Assembly (NCBI GenBank): GCA_020410825.1 | Contig: CP084576.1 | Location: 930,001 to 994,000, forward strand | Direction: 5' to 3' | Origin: Candidatus Megaera endosymbiont of Mesostigma viride | Lineage (GTDB): Bacteria > Pseudomonadota > Alphaproteobacteria > Rickettsiales > Rickettsiaceae | DNA: 64,000 nt | Part shown: piece after piece, positions 26,848 through 36,619 of the stretch | Numbering within the stretch: the first letter of the stretch is position 1 | Layout of the letters: the number at the start of each line of letters is the position of its first letter | Notes under the pieces: model-generated | Told to the model about the DNA's origin: nothing | The model's input: the letters and a program-made list of their open reading frames with translations, nothing else | The model's database searches: none | Program-made: the position numbers and the translations under genes

Positions 26848-27825
26848 ATGTTTCCTATTGTTAGATTAAGAAGAAATAGAAGAACTAGTTGGCTGCGTGA
26901 CCTGATGGCAGAATCAACACTTCGCCCTGAAGATCTTATACTGCCGATGTTTGTCGTTGAAGGAGAGAATGAACGCCACGAGATTAAGACGATGCCTGGA
27001 GTTTATAGGCAATCAATAGATCAAGTTGTAATTACAGCCAAAGAGGCGCAGGAAAGAGGCATAAAAGCAATTGCTTTATTTCCTTCAGTTGACGATAAGT
27101 TAAAATCTGAGGATGCTGACGAGGCATATAATCTTGATAATCTAGTATGCCGCACTATTAGAACCCTTAAAAATAAAGGCCTTGAAATAGGAATTTCATG
27201 TGATGTAGCTCTTGATCCTTATACTGTCCACGGCCACGATGGTATCCTAATTGACGGTGATGTTGACAATGATCAAACTATCAAAGCTTTATCTAATCAA
27301 GCTTTGGTCTTAGCAAAGGCAGGAGCTGATATTATTGCTCCTTCTGACATGATGGACGGTAGGATAATGGCTATCAGAGAAGAACTTGATTCTAATGATT
27401 TTACTCACGTTAATATTCTTGCTTATGCAGCAAAATATGATTCGAGTTTTTATGGGCCTTTTAGACAAGCAGTTAGGAGTAACAAGAAAGAATACCTAAG
27501 TAAAGCCACATACCAAATGGATATTCGTAACATTAAGGAAGCCATGCGCGAGATTGAGCAGGACATTTCAGAAGGTGCTGATATGATTATGGTAAAACCA
27601 GGAATGCCATATTTAGATGTAATACGTGAGGCTTCTGAAAGGTTTGATGTTCATATTTTTGCCTATCAGGTCAGCGGCGAGTATTCGATGCTAAAAATTG
27701 CTTCCGAAGCAGGAGTCCTCCAGTGGGAAAAAGCAATAGTAGAATCATTAATAGGTTTTAAGAGAGCAGGGGCCGCCGGTATTTTTACTTATGCAGCTTT
27801 AGAAGTTGCCGATATGCTAAAATAA
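26848..27825 (+). CDS. hemB: Delta-aminolevulinic acid dehydratase (porphobilinogen synthase)
   Basis: The enzyme condenses two 5-aminolevulinate molecules in heme synthesis. The start MFPIVRLRRNRRTSWLRDLM is the canonical N-terminus, so the ATG at 26848 is right and the longer frame from a TTG at 26755 is not. The first active-site Lys is in AYAAKYDSSFYGPFR and the Schiff-base Lys is in MIMVKPGMPYLD. The 325-residue length is normal. A Sco gene follows within 22 bases, which fits a respiratory theme. Confidence 0.96.
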   Translation: MFPIVRLRRNRRTSWLRDLMAESTLRPEDLILPMFVVEGENERHEIKTMPGVYRQSIDQVVITAKEAQERGIKAIALFPSVDDKLKSEDADEAYNLDNLVCRTIRTLKNKGLEIGISCDVALDPYTVHGHDGILIDGDVDNDQTIKALSNQALVLAKAGADIIAPSDMMDGRIMAIREELDSNDFTHVNILAYAAKYDSSFYGPFRQAVRSNKKEYLSKATYQMDIRNIKEAMREIEQDISEGADMIMVKPGMPYLDVIREASERFDVHIFAYQVSGEYSMLKIASEAGVLQWEKAIVESLIGFKRAGAAGIFTYAALEVADMLK

Positions 27826-27846
27826 AATATATTGGGTATATATTAT

Positions 27847-28476
27847 ATGGAAGAAAATAAAAAGATTAAACTAACCACTAAAATTATCATTTTACTTAGC
27901 ATAATTATAGCTCTTGTATCTTCATATATCTTGATTTTTGTAGAACTGCCCAGTAAACCATTATCAGGTCATGGCGGAGCTATACCTGAAGATGTACCGA
28001 TTGGTGGCGAATTTGTCCTAACTGATCAGAACGGTAATAAATTTAGCAGCGAGCAAATAAAAGGTCATTTGAGCCTAATTTATTTTGGCTTTACATATTG
28101 CCCTGATATCTGTCCTACTACATTAAATAAATTATCCAATGTTATCACCACTTTAGAAAAGTATAATATTGATATCTTACCAATATTTATTACAATTGAC
28201 CCTAATAGAGATACTCCCGCATTACTAAAAGAATATTTAAGCCATTTCCATCCAAAATTTATAGGTCTTACAGGCTCAGCTGCAGATTTGAAATATGTAG
28301 CAGACCTGTATAAGGTATTCTATACTAGATCCCACACTTCTGAAAATCTCAATAATTACATGATAGACCACTCATCTTTCGTGTATCTCATGGATAAACA
28401 GGGTAAATATATGAAGCATTTTTATATGAATAGCTCAGAACAGGAAATAGTCGAATATATAAGGATAAATAAGTAA
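27847..28476 (+). CDS. SCO1/SenC family copper chaperone for cytochrome oxidase
   Basis: The 209-residue protein has an N-terminal membrane anchor (about residues 10-30) and a thioredoxin-like domain. The copper ligand pair is in FGFTYCPDICPTTLNK (CxxxC) and the third ligand His is in YMIDHSSFVYL near residue 170. It should deliver copper to the CuA site of cytochrome c oxidase at the periplasmic face. The ATG at 27847 is preferred over a TTG five codons upstream. Confidence 0.93.
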   Translation: MEENKKIKLTTKIIILLSIIIALVSSYILIFVELPSKPLSGHGGAIPEDVPIGGEFVLTDQNGNKFSSEQIKGHLSLIYFGFTYCPDICPTTLNKLSNVITTLEKYNIDILPIFITIDPNRDTPALLKEYLSHFHPKFIGLTGSAADLKYVADLYKVFYTRSHTSENLNNYMIDHSSFVYLMDKQGKYMKHFYMNSSEQEIVEYIRINK

Positions 28477-28612
28477 AAGCCAAAAACTAGCTTAACTGTG
28501 ACAATGAATGCTGCAGGTAAAATTGCCTTTAAAAGCTTATCTGTATTTATTTAAAACAAATATCAGCTTTTACCATTTTATTAGATGAATTTAAAAAAAT
28601 TAAACAGTTTAC

Positions 28613-29005
28613 TTAATTACATTCGTAAGGTCGATTTCTTTTTTCTAAATATTCTATAACCTTATGATTACTAACGGGCACTTCGATATAGTCCACAAAA
28701 TTAGCTGGTAGGAAATGCCCATTTGTCTGGCCTTTTAAAAGACGTTCTTTTTCAATTTCTTCTTTTGTTATGTCATGCAATGAGGTGAGAGCTTCTATTA
28801 CTTCCATAACATCCGCTAACTCTTTAATCAAATCTTCTCGAGATTCTGTATCCCTCACTTCACTAGCTTCCTCTACCAGCTTATTCTTTAATTCTTTGGC
28901 AAATTCTTCATCAGTTAAATGACGACCAAACAGTGCCACTCCCTCTTTTTTCATCCTCTCTGGCAAATTACTACGAATCAGTTTGTTAAAATTATACTTT
29001 TTCAT
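28613..29005 (-). CDS. MazG-like nucleoside triphosphate pyrophosphohydrolase
   Basis: The 130-residue all-helical protein has the acidic pattern of the MazG/PRA-PH fold: KLVEEASEVRDTESREDLIK followed by ELADVMEVIEAL, with EExxE and ExxD metal-binding motifs. It should hydrolyse a nucleotide, either as house-cleaning or as a stress modifier. No histidine synthesis genes are near, so a HisE role is unlikely. It starts 11 bases after gatB on the same strand and is probably the last gene of gatCAB. Confidence 0.82.
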   Translation of the reverse strand: MKKYNFNKLIRSNLPERMKKEGVALFGRHLTDEEFAKELKNKLVEEASEVRDTESREDLIKELADVMEVIEALTSLHDITKEEIEKERLLKGQTNGHFLPANFVDYIEVPVSNHKVIEYLEKRNRPYECN

Positions 29006-29016
29006 ACTACTCTACC

Positions 29017-30468
29017 TTATTTTGAAAGCTTTGCCTTAAGTAGGTCATTTACCATTTGCGGATTAGCTTTACCCCCAGTTTTTTTCATAACTTGGCCTAC
29101 AAAGAACCCAAATAACTTCTCTTTGCCGTTTCTATATTCAGCTACCGAATCTGGGTGAGCGGCTATTATTTCATCAATAATCGGTTCTAAGGTGTTACTA
29201 TCAGCTAGCTGTACCAACCCTTTTGCCTTAACTATTTTTTCAGGATTTTCTCCCGATTCAAACATTTCTTCAAAAATGGACTTAGCTATTTTACCGGAAA
29301 TAGTACCATCTTCAATAAGAGTCACTAATTCTCTAATCATGATTGGAGTTATTTTACAATCAGCTAGCTCAATATTGTTCTTATTAAGTTTACCAAATAG
29401 CTCGCTACATATCCAATTAGCAACTATTTTAGGATTAACTCCAAGGCTTGCTTCTTCAAAATATTTAGCTATTTCTTCGTCAGCCACTATTACTTCTGCA
29501 TCATATTGGCTTAATCCGAATTCCTTTACATATCTTCCAATTTTAGCATCCGGTAATTCTGGTAACTCGCTACGCAATTTTTCAATCAAGACATCTTCGA
29601 CATATACAGGCAGCAAATCAGGATCAGGAAAATAGCGATAATCATTAGAATTTTCTTTTAACCTCATTGTTCTTGTTTCTCCGGTATTGGCATCAAATAA
29701 CCTTGTTTCTTGCTCAACAACCCCGCCGTTTTCAAGTATCTCGACTTGTCTTGCTGCTTCGTATTCAATTGCTTTAATAATATTTTTAACAGAGTTAACA
29801 TTTTTAATTTCACATCTTGTACCAAGCCCAGCACCTGCTTTTCTGACTGATATATTAGCATCGCAGCGAAGTGATCCTTGTTCCATATTACCGTCACATG
29901 AACCAATACACCTTAGAAGGCTGCGTAGTTTTTTTACATATTCTGCAGCTTCATATGGAGAGCTAAGATCAGGTTCAGTTACGATTTCCATTAAAGCGAT
30001 TCCTGATCTATTTAAATCAATCAGGCTGCAATCAGGAGATTGATCGTGCATACTTTTACCTGCATCCTGTTCCAGATGAATTCTATTAATTCTGATCTTT
30101 TTCTCCTTTCCTTCTTCGGTTTTAATCAAAAGATACCCTTCCTGTACAATCGGTAAGTAAAATTGTGAAATTTGGTAACCTTGCGGTAAATCGGCGTAAA
30201 AATAGTTTTTACGATCAAAAATTGAAACCTTATTTATCTTGGCATTGATCCCAAGGCCTGTTTTGATTGCTTGCTCAACGCAGTATTTATTTAATACCGG
30301 TAGCGTTCCAGGCATTGCAGCATCGATCAGAGAAACTTGGGAATTGGGTTCGCTGCCAAATTCGGTAGCTGCCCCTGAAAACAATTTTGCTTTAGAAGCG
30401 ACTTGCGCATGGACCTCCAGCCCGATTACATATTCCCATTTTCCTGTATTTCCTATTATATAAGCCAT
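29017..30468 (-). CDS. gatB: Asp-tRNA(Asn)/Glu-tRNA(Gln) amidotransferase subunit B
   Basis: GatB activates the misacylated tRNA. The N-terminus has [20 protein letters not shown] and the catalytic domain contains [24 protein letters not shown] and [14 protein letters not shown]. The C-terminal YqeY-like tail ends [19 protein letters not shown]. The 483-residue length is normal. It starts 2 bases after gatA. The GatCAB complex supplies Gln-tRNA(Gln) here, which matches the lack of any glnS in the window. Confidence 0.97.
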   Translation of the reverse strand: MAYIIGNTGKWEYVIGLEVHAQVASKAKLFSGAATEFGSEPNSQVSLIDAAMPGTLPVLNKYCVEQAIKTGLGINAKINKVSIFDRKNYFYADLPQGYQISQFYLPIVQEGYLLIKTEEGKEKKIRINRIHLEQDAGKSMHDQSPDCSLIDLNRSGIALMEIVTEPDLSSPYEAAEYVKKLRSLLRCIGSCDGNMEQGSLRCDANISVRKAGAGLGTRCEIKNVNSVKNIIKAIEYEAARQVEILENGGVVEQETRLFDANTGETRTMRLKENSNDYRYFPDPDLLPVYVEDVLIEKLRSELPELPDAKIGRYVKEFGLSQYDAEVIVADEEIAKYFEEASLGVNPKIVANWICSELFGKLNKNNIELADCKITPIMIRELVTLIEDGTISGKIAKSIFEEMFESGENPEKIVKAKGLVQLADSNTLEPIIDEIIAAHPDSVAEYRNGKEKLFGFFVGQVMKKTGGKANPQMVNDLLKAKLSK

Positions 30469-30470
30469 TT

Positions 30471-31952
30471 TTAAAAACCTCTCGGAATAAAATCTATATC
30501 TAAAACCCCGCGTTCTATGGCACTGCTTGCGCGCAATAAACTATACTCATCAAAAGCCGGAGTAATTAGCTGCATCCCAAGTGGTAAACCATTTTTAGTA
30601 ATCGCCGCCGGGACAGAAGAACAAGGAAGGCCAGCAAGGCTTGCCGGAATAGTAAAAATATCATTTAAATACATAGTTAAGGGATTATCCTGCTTTTCTC
30701 CTATTTTAAAAGCAGCACTTGGAGCTGATGGAAGTAATATTGTATCGCATTTTTCGAACGCATCGTTGAAATCATTCACAATTAATCTACGTACTTTTTG
30801 CGCTTTCAAATAATAAGCTTCCATGTGGCTAGCTGAGAGGACATAAGTTCCTATCATTATTCTTCTTTTTACTTCATCGCCAAAACCTTCACTTCTGGTA
30901 TGAATATACATTTCTTCAAGTGTTAGGTTATCCTTGCTGGTCCTGTGACCATAACGAACACCGTCGTACCTTGCCAGATTTGAGGAAGCTTCAGCCGGAG
31001 CTATAACATAATACACCGCTAGAGCATACTTAGCATTTGGCAAGCTAATATTGACAATTTCAGCTCCTTCTGCCTTCATTATTCCAATAGATTTTTCCCA
31101 CATTTGAATGATTTCATTATCTACACCCTCAGTTTTCATCAGCTCATAAGGTATACCAATTCTCATATTTTTTACGGATTTTGAACATGCTGATACTAGT
31201 TCCGGCACTTCTTTGTTGATCGAAGTAGAATCTTTTTCATCAAACCCCATCATGGCCTCAAGCATCAAGGCACTATCTTTGGTATTTCTGGTAAAAATGC
31301 CAGCTTGATCTAGCGAGCTTGCAAAAGCAACCATACCCCATCTGGAACATCTGCCGTAGGTTGGCTTAACACCCACGAGACCTGTAAAGGCAGCCGGTTG
31401 CCTAATTGATCCTCCGGTATCGCTACCAAGAGCCGCCATGACTGAAAAACTGCTTACGGCTGCAGCTGATCCTCCTGATGACCCTCCTGGAACAAGATCA
31501 GCCTCATTACCTTCTGCTTTCCAAGGGTTGATAACATTACCAAAATAGCTAGTGGTATTAGAGGAGCCCATGGCGAATTCATCCATGTTTGTCTTACCGA
31601 GCATAATAGTTCCGGAATTCTCAATATTCTGACTAATAGTTGAGTCATAAGGTGGCACAAAGTTACTGAGCATCCTAGAACCAGCGGTTGTTTTTACACC
31701 CTTGGTGCAAAATAGATCTTTAACTCCTACTGGAATTCCCTCGAGTTTTCTGGCTTTTCCATCATGGTAATTTTGATCGGCAATTTTTGCCATTGACAAA
31801 GCTTTATCAAAAGTCTCTGTAATATATATATTTAAATGTTTGTTTTTTTCGGACTGTTCTATATGGCTTCTAACAAGTTCGACAGCTGTAAATTCTTTGT
31901 TCCTTAAGGCCGTTAAAGCCTCTGTTATTGATAATTTTATTAAATCAGACAT
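30471..31952 (-). CDS. gatA: Asp-tRNA(Asn)/Glu-tRNA(Gln) amidotransferase subunit A
   Basis: GatA is the glutaminase of GatCAB. The amidase-signature triad is visible: Lys in [12 protein letters not shown], the cis-Ser in [14 protein letters not shown], and the nucleophile Ser within that same block, preceded by [13 protein letters not shown] start at the ATG at 31952 ([13 protein letters not shown]), giving 493 residues; the frame extends 4 codons to a TTG. It lies 4 bases after gatC and 2 bases before gatB. Confidence 0.97.
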   Translation of the reverse strand: MSDLIKLSITEALTALRNKEFTAVELVRSHIEQSEKNKHLNIYITETFDKALSMAKIADQNYHDGKARKLEGIPVGVKDLFCTKGVKTTAGSRMLSNFVPPYDSTISQNIENSGTIMLGKTNMDEFAMGSSNTTSYFGNVINPWKAEGNEADLVPGGSSGGSAAAVSSFSVMAALGSDTGGSIRQPAAFTGLVGVKPTYGRCSRWGMVAFASSLDQAGIFTRNTKDSALMLEAMMGFDEKDSTSINKEVPELVSACSKSVKNMRIGIPYELMKTEGVDNEIIQMWEKSIGIMKAEGAEIVNISLPNAKYALAVYYVIAPAEASSNLARYDGVRYGHRTSKDNLTLEEMYIHTRSEGFGDEVKRRIMIGTYVLSASHMEAYYLKAQKVRRLIVNDFNDAFEKCDTILLPSAPSAAFKIGEKQDNPLTMYLNDIFTIPASLAGLPCSSVPAAITKNGLPLGMQLITPAFDEYSLLRASSAIERGVLDIDFIPRGF

Positions 31953-31956
31953 ATTC

Positions 31957-32259
31957 TTATTCAACCATTTTGGGCACTATAAAACATTTTACTTCTTTGG
32001 CAAATGCAGCATTTTGTGCAGGTACATTTGCAAATAACTGGTCGGCAATATCACCGACAGTAACTTCATCCTCTCTAGTTCTCTGATACATATCAGAAAC
32101 AGATCTTAGAGGTTCAATATTTTCGCAATTAGCTTCTGCAAGAGAATCTATCATTGCCATAACACTATTTAATTTTTTAGTAAAACCATCAAGTTCATCT
32201 TTAGAAAAAGATAGTTTTGCTAATTTTTGTAATTTTTTTAGCTCTTCCTCTGTAATCAT
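31957..32259 (-). CDS. gatC: Asp-tRNA(Asn)/Glu-tRNA(Gln) amidotransferase subunit C
   Basis: The 100-residue protein has the GatC pattern: [20 protein letters not shown], then [18 protein letters not shown] and [16 protein letters not shown]. It wraps around GatA and stabilises the complex. It is the first gene of gatC-gatA-gatB, and a good promoter lies about 105 bases upstream. Confidence 0.93.
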   Translation of the reverse strand: MITEEELKKLQKLAKLSFSKDELDGFTKKLNSVMAMIDSLAEANCENIEPLRSVSDMYQRTREDEVTVGDIADQLFANVPAQNAAFAKEVKCFIVPKMVE

Positions 32260-32363
32260 TCAAATTACCTAAAATTAAATTTAACTTATTAGTTGAGAAA
32301 TGGCTGAAAGAAAGCCAGTTATCGTAATAAATAATGATTTACCACTATTTCAAAGAAGTATTA

Positions 32364-32392
32364 ATTATAATGCAACTTCCTTAGAATACCAA
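32364..32392 (-). promoter_or_regulatory. Promoter of the gatCAB operon
   Basis: On the minus strand TTGGTA (32392-32387) and a perfect TATAAT (32369-32364) are 17 bases apart. The transcript would carry a leader of about 100 bases before gatC. Confidence 0.65.
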
Positions 32393-32467
32393 TATATTGT
32401 TTTTTAAGCTTTTCTTTCTAACTTCGTCTTTAAGAAGTCGCTATTTATAACAATATATAATGCAATT

Positions 32468-32953
32468 TTATTTATTTTTCTGTCGCTTCTTTTTGCCGTC
32501 AGTGGTTTTGTTGAATCTACCTATATTCTTTACAAACTTTTGTAGACTACCCTGCTCAGTACCGTGGGCCTTAGTGTATTTACTCTCTATGTTAACATTC
32601 TCATTATGTATATCCTGAAGCAAAGAAGCCCCTAGCAGTTTCCTGTTATCGTTAAAGCTAATTTTTACAATTCGTTGTTCAACTACTTTTGGTTCAAACC
32701 AAGCACGCTTAGCTAGAGATCTTTGAATATAGTACCACGTGTTATGTGAATATTCGGGAATATAGGTGGGTGTGCCGATTAAATCAATAATTTCATCTTG
32801 AGTTAATTTTCTAGAGTTAATTTCCTCAATGGCATTATCGCTGACAAACTGCCCCCTTACGTCAATAGACTGGCAGCCGCTAAGTAAGATAAATATTACC
32901 AGTAAAAAAGGTCTAACCAAGCGCTTATTAAAAGGGTGTGCAAATAGCTTCAT
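32468..32953 (-). CDS. bamE: Outer membrane assembly lipoprotein BamE
   Basis: The protein has a lipoprotein signal with lipobox LSGC, then the SmpA/OmlA (BamE) fold: LTQDEIIDLIGTPTYIPEYS, NTWYYIQRSLAKRAWFEP and VVKISFND-like strands. The C-terminal 60 residues are a Lys-rich extension beyond the usual fold. It should support insertion of outer-membrane beta-barrels as part of the BAM complex. It is divergent from rpmF, with shared promoter DNA between them. Confidence 0.88.
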   Translation of the reverse strand: MKLFAHPFNKRLVRPFLLVIFILLSGCQSIDVRGQFVSDNAIEEINSRKLTQDEIIDLIGTPTYIPEYSHNTWYYIQRSLAKRAWFEPKVVEQRIVKISFNDNRKLLGASLLQDIHNENVNIESKYTKAHGTEQGSLQKFVKNIGRFNKTTDGKKKRQKNK

Positions 32954-32991
32954 AAAAACTTTCTTTAAAATATCTAGATTTTTTAAATGGA

Positions 32992-33042
32992 ATATAATAT
33001 ACTGCCCACGTCTTTGACAAATACTTTTTTTGATTATGTTAA
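32992..33042. promoter_or_regulatory. Overlapping divergent promoters for bamE and rpmF
   Basis: On the plus strand a perfect TTGACA (33014-33019) faces rpmF, with weak -10 candidates TATGTT or TGTTAA around 33035-33042. On the minus strand TTGTCA (33020-33015) and TTATAT (32997-32992) are 17 bases apart and face bamE. The two -35 boxes overlap, so the promoters may compete. Confidence 0.45.
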
Positions 33043-33070
33043 ATAAAATATTTTATTAGGTGTAAGTGTA

Positions 33071-33268
33071 ATGGCAGTTCCAAAGAAAAAAACTTCTAAA
33101 TCCAGACGTAATCAAAGACGTTCTCACGATGCTCTGGCTAGAATTAACGTAATAATTGATAAAGATACAGGTGAATATAGGTTACCTCACCACCTTGATA
33201 AAACAAGCGGCGAATATAGAAATCGCCAAATAGTTATAGCAAAAACTAAACCTCAAGAAACAGAGTAG
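33071..33268 (+). CDS. rpmF: 50S ribosomal protein L32
   Basis: The 65-residue protein begins [20 protein letters not shown], the invariant L32 N-terminus. The zinc-ribbon cysteines of some L32 proteins are absent, as in many alphaproteobacterial copies. A Shine-Dalgarno AGGTG lies 8 bases upstream. It is followed by fabH after 6 bases, without the plsX gene that usually separates them. Confidence 0.97.
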   Translation: MAVPKKKTSKSRRNQRRSHDALARINVIIDKDTGEYRLPHHLDKTSGEYRNRQIVIAKTKPQETE

Positions 33269-33274
33269 GGTTTA

Positions 33275-34228
33275 ATGGCCTCAAAAATTATAGGTACCGG
33301 AGGCTATCTACCAGAAAAAATTGTTACTAATTTTGACCTTGAAAAGTCTATTGATACCAGCGATGAATGGATAAAATCAAGGACCGGTATAACCCAAAGG
33401 CATATAGCTGCAACTGACGAATTTACCTCTCACCTCGGGTACAATGCTGCTCTCCAGGCAATTGCTAGTGCTCAAATACAAAAAGACGATATAGACCTAA
33501 TTATTACCTGCACTAATACCTCAGATAACAGTTTTCCTTCTACTGCCAATAAAATCCATGGTTACCTGGGCCTTAAACACATTCCGTCATTTGATTTACA
33601 GGCAATTTGCTCCGGATTTATTTACGGCCTTCAGGTTGCAGATAGTATGATCAAATCGGTCAAATGTAAGACTATATTATTAATTTGTGCAGATAAAATG
33701 TCTTCTATATTGGATTGGCAGGATCGAAAAACCTGTGTTTTGTTTGGTGATGGAGCTGGAGCAGTTATATTGCAAAAATCTGAGTCTAATTCGGGTATAA
33801 TCGACTGTGATATTTTTTCGGACGGTTCGCTTGGCGATATACTTTATACTGACGGCGGGGTTAGTACTAACGGCAAAAGCGGAGTAGTAAAAATGGCAGG
33901 GGCAGAAGTCTTTAAAAAGGCTGTCGAAAAAATGCCCGAGTCCGTTTACAATATCCTAAAAAAAAATAACCTTACCCTGAGCGATGTTACTTATATTATT
34001 CCCCACCAGGCAAATCTAAGGATAATTAGTAACATGATTAATCAGTTTGCAATTAATCCTGATAAGGTAATTGTTACATTAGATAAACATGCAAATTGTT
34101 CTGCTGCATCCATTCCACTCGCTCTAGCACAATTAGAGTTGACGGGAAAAATTAAATCTGGTGATATATTAGTATTTACCGCTTTTGGAGCTGGGGCAAC
34201 CTGGGGAGCAGCAATTGTCCGTTGGTGA
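33275..34228 (+). CDS. fabH: 3-oxoacyl-[ACP] synthase III
   Basis: FabH starts fatty acid synthesis by condensing acetyl-CoA with malonyl-ACP. The N-terminus has [20 protein letters not shown] and [11 protein letters not shown]. The catalytic Cys is in [15 protein letters not shown], the His is in [11 protein letters not shown] and the Asn is in [13 protein letters not shown]. The 317-residue length is normal. Next to it are ihfA and a merR gene, as in other alphaproteobacteria, but plsX is missing from between rpmF and this gene. Confidence 0.95.
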   Translation: MASKIIGTGGYLPEKIVTNFDLEKSIDTSDEWIKSRTGITQRHIAATDEFTSHLGYNAALQAIASAQIQKDDIDLIITCTNTSDNSFPSTANKIHGYLGLKHIPSFDLQAICSGFIYGLQVADSMIKSVKCKTILLICADKMSSILDWQDRKTCVLFGDGAGAVILQKSESNSGIIDCDIFSDGSLGDILYTDGGVSTNGKSGVVKMAGAEVFKKAVEKMPESVYNILKKNNLTLSDVTYIIPHQANLRIISNMINQFAINPDKVIVTLDKHANCSAASIPLALAQLELTGKIKSGDILVFTAFGAGATWGAAIVRW

Positions 34229-34273
34229 TTAATATCCCAGTTATACGAGAACTATAATATAAACAATCTTTAA

Positions 34274-34570
34274 ATGGAAACAATTACCAAAGAAAAAATT
34301 GCTAATTTACTTAAAGAAAGATTGGGTTTTTCTTCTTTAATATGTGAAGAAATAACAAACAGTATTTTTTCTGAAATTCTTTATTTGTCTCTCACTAACA
34401 AGAAGCTTGTATTACCAAATTTTGGTAAATTTCAAGTACATACCAAAGGAAAAAGGCCGGGTCTTAATCTCCAAACTGGAGAGGCATTAGAAATAGAACC
34501 TCGGAAAGTCTTGAGATTTAGCCCTGCTAGTTCACTTAAAGAAAAAATAAATTCTCATGAAGCCGGTTAG
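34274..34570 (+). CDS. ihfA: Integration host factor alpha-like HU-family DNA-binding protein
   Basis: The 98-residue protein has the HU/IHF fold: helices in ITKEKIANLLKERLGFSS, and the beta-arm with PNFGKFQVHTKGKRPGLNLQ followed by TGEALEIEPRKVLRFSP. The RPGLNLQTGE arm and position after fabH fit IHF alpha. It should bend DNA at specific sites. It overlaps the downstream merR-type gene by 14 bases. Confidence 0.88.
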   Translation: METITKEKIANLLKERLGFSSLICEEITNSIFSEILYLSLTNKKLVLPNFGKFQVHTKGKRPGLNLQTGEALEIEPRKVLRFSPASSLKEKINSHEAG

Positions 34571-34892
34571 TAAAAAGTATTTTTCTATTTCAGAAGTATC
34601 GGAAATTACTGGTATCCCCTTACATAAACTACGATATCTGGAGAAATCTAAAACAGATATAGATATTGTTCAAATCCGTGGAAGGAGATATTACACAAGC
34701 ACCAATATTGAATCAATCAAACATTTTTTCAACAGAGATAACGAACTTCAGTTTAACTTGTTTTCACCTATAGCAGATGATTTTGCTAAAAGTAACAATC
34801 AGTTAGAAGTTTGCTCACAGGTAGTTGACCAAATTGACTTATTAATTTCTAAATTCACAAAATTGGAAAAAGACATAATAAAAACGCTTTAA
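34557..34892 (+). CDS. MerR-family transcriptional regulator
   Basis: The 111-residue protein starts with a MerR winged-helix domain, YFSISEVSEITGIPLHKLRY then LEKS and RGRRYYTSTNIESIKHFF. The C-terminal 45 residues are helical and may dimerise. There is no metal-binding Cys pattern. A merR gene of unknown effector in this place after ihfA is typical of alphaproteobacteria. The start overlaps ihfA by 14 bases, so translation is coupled. Confidence 0.87.
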   Translation: MKPVSKKYFSISEVSEITGIPLHKLRYLEKSKTDIDIVQIRGRRYYTSTNIESIKHFFNRDNELQFNLFSPIADDFAKSNNQLEVCSQVVDQIDLLISKFTKLEKDIIKTL

Positions 34893-34941
34893 CTGCGGCC
34901 TAAATTTTACTTTCTTAATTGCCTCTACCATATAAACCTTT

Positions 34942-35488
34942 TTACCTGCTTATACTATCACGTGGTTTTGATTTTGGGATTATGGTTTTATTATCAGTAT
35001 TTTTTAAATTAGACTGAAGAGTTTGTTTAAGTTTAGGATGCTGAGTAATTATTTTCTTTATTGGATTATCAGAGCTAATAAAGCTTTGGCAGAAATAGCT
35101 TCTACAGCGGGTTTTGATGCCTCAAGCTTAGAATATTCCGTAACAAATTCTTTGTATGCTGCTGATCTTTCATTAACAGGAAGCCTTAATTCCTCATAAA
35201 ATTCCTTTTTAAACTTAGGCATCTGCCTTCTTTCGGAATTATTTTCGCTTCTTTTTGAAACCAGTTCTAAGTCACTAAGTAATAGCGCAGAGTATTCGGT
35301 TTTAATATTAGTTAGGGAAGGAGGCTGCTCTTGATTTAAAGCATTGTGAAATGATTTTAATCCATTACTTGTAACTGGGATTTTAGCGCCATCCAGTCTG
35401 TTACGGGATTAGGAACTGAACCACTTCGTCCTCTAATATATTTATCAAGGTCTGATATATCAATTTTTACCGTACCTTTACCCTTCAT
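34942..35488 (-). pseudogene. Frameshifted hypothetical gene (about 180 codons)
   Basis: No intact frame covers this 700-base gap, but the minus strand has a coherent protein split into three frames. From an ATG at 35488 it reads MKGKGTVKIDISDLDKYIRG through NPVTDW and stops at 35357. A shifted frame continues with VTSNGLKSFHNALNQEQPP, ending after KPAVEAISAKALLAL at a stop at 35058. A third frame reads SSDNPIKKIITQHPKLKQ to a stop at 34942. The pieces overlap end to end, as expected for two frameshifts in a recently inactivated gene. The product was Lys/Glu/Ser-rich and soluble; I do not recognise the family. Confidence 0.72.
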
Positions 35489-35591
35489 CACTTTCTAATA
35501 AAGTTATATTATAATAAAATATCTCCTTAAAGTAAGTGTCACTAATAGTAAATATGATTGCTAAAAGAACATCATATTTTTGTAGTGAAAT

Positions 35592-36521
35592 TTAAACAAA
35601 TTGGATATTTTTGTTTTTACTATTAAGGCCAAGAAGGTAATCTTTGGCATCCATTATTTTCTTACCTTCAGGCTGTAATTTAATGACTCTTAATATACCT
35701 CTGCTACAGGCAATTTCGCACAGTTTATTATTAAAGTTTAGTAGTGTGCCAGGATCGTATTTATGATCAACCGCAAGAGGTTCAGCTTCGATTATTTTAA
35801 TTTTTTTACCTTGATACTCAAAATAAATTCCAGGCCACGGGTTCATCCCCCTGACCTTACAATCTATTAAAAAAGCAGGTTCATGCCAATTTACTTTGGA
35901 TTCCTCTTTAGAAAGTTTATGAGCATAAGATACGCCTTTATCAGATTGTTTAAAAGGCGTTATTTTATCGATATTATCAAGAACCTGAACAAGCATCCTT
36001 GCACCGATCTTGGAAGTTTTGTCATGTAATTCTGTAAAAGTAATTTTATTAGAAATAGCAAGTTCTTCCTTAATTATTATATTGCCGGTATCAAGCCCCT
36101 CATCCATTTGCATAATACACACGGCAGTTTTATTCTCACCGTTAATTATTGTACGCTGAAGTGGAGCTGCTCCCCTATATTTAGGTAAATCAGAAGGATG
36201 GATATTTAAACACCCATATTTTTTTGCTTCCAGAATAGTTTTTGGTATAATAAAACCATAAGCAGTAACAACTATAATATCTGCGTCAATTGATCTGATC
36301 AAATTTGCTGTCTCTTCATTTTTTAAGGTTGAGGGTGTGTAAACTGGAATGTTATGAGCAATAGCAAGCCTATGAACAGGAGATTCTGTTATTTTCATTC
36401 CTCTACCCTGGGCTTTAGGTTTTTGAGAAAAAACAGCTTTAACTTTGTGAACCGTTGAGTCCAGTAGGGCTTTTAGCGCAGGTACCGCAAACTCAGGAGT
36501 ACCCATAAAAATCACATTCAT
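35592..36521 (-). CDS. fmt: Methionyl-tRNA formyltransferase
   Basis: Fmt formylates Met-tRNA(fMet) using 10-formyl-tetrahydrofolate. The start MNVIFMGTPEFAVPALKALL is canonical and fixes the ATG at 36521 (309 aa). The active-site block LNIHPSDLPKYRGAAPLQR carries the Asn and His, and MDEGLDTGNI carries the Asp. The C-terminal tRNA-binding domain is present (RGMNPWPGIYFEY). The usual neighbour def is not adjacent; phr lies upstream. Confidence 0.96.
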   Translation of the reverse strand: MNVIFMGTPEFAVPALKALLDSTVHKVKAVFSQKPKAQGRGMKITESPVHRLAIAHNIPVYTPSTLKNEETANLIRSIDADIIVVTAYGFIIPKTILEAKKYGCLNIHPSDLPKYRGAAPLQRTIINGENKTAVCIMQMDEGLDTGNIIIKEELAISNKITFTELHDKTSKIGARMLVQVLDNIDKITPFKQSDKGVSYAHKLSKEESKVNWHEPAFLIDCKVRGMNPWPGIYFEYQGKKIKIIEAEPLAVDHKYDPGTLLNFNNKLCEIACSRGILRVIKLQPEGKKIMDAKDYLLGLNSKNKNIQFV

Positions 36522-36619
36522 CCTTTTAAAACTCTCTGATTTGAGCCTCAAGTATAACAGTCATGTTATTGGTTGTAAATTTTAACTTAAATTATGTAAG
36601 CAAAAGCCTATGTTCCAAA

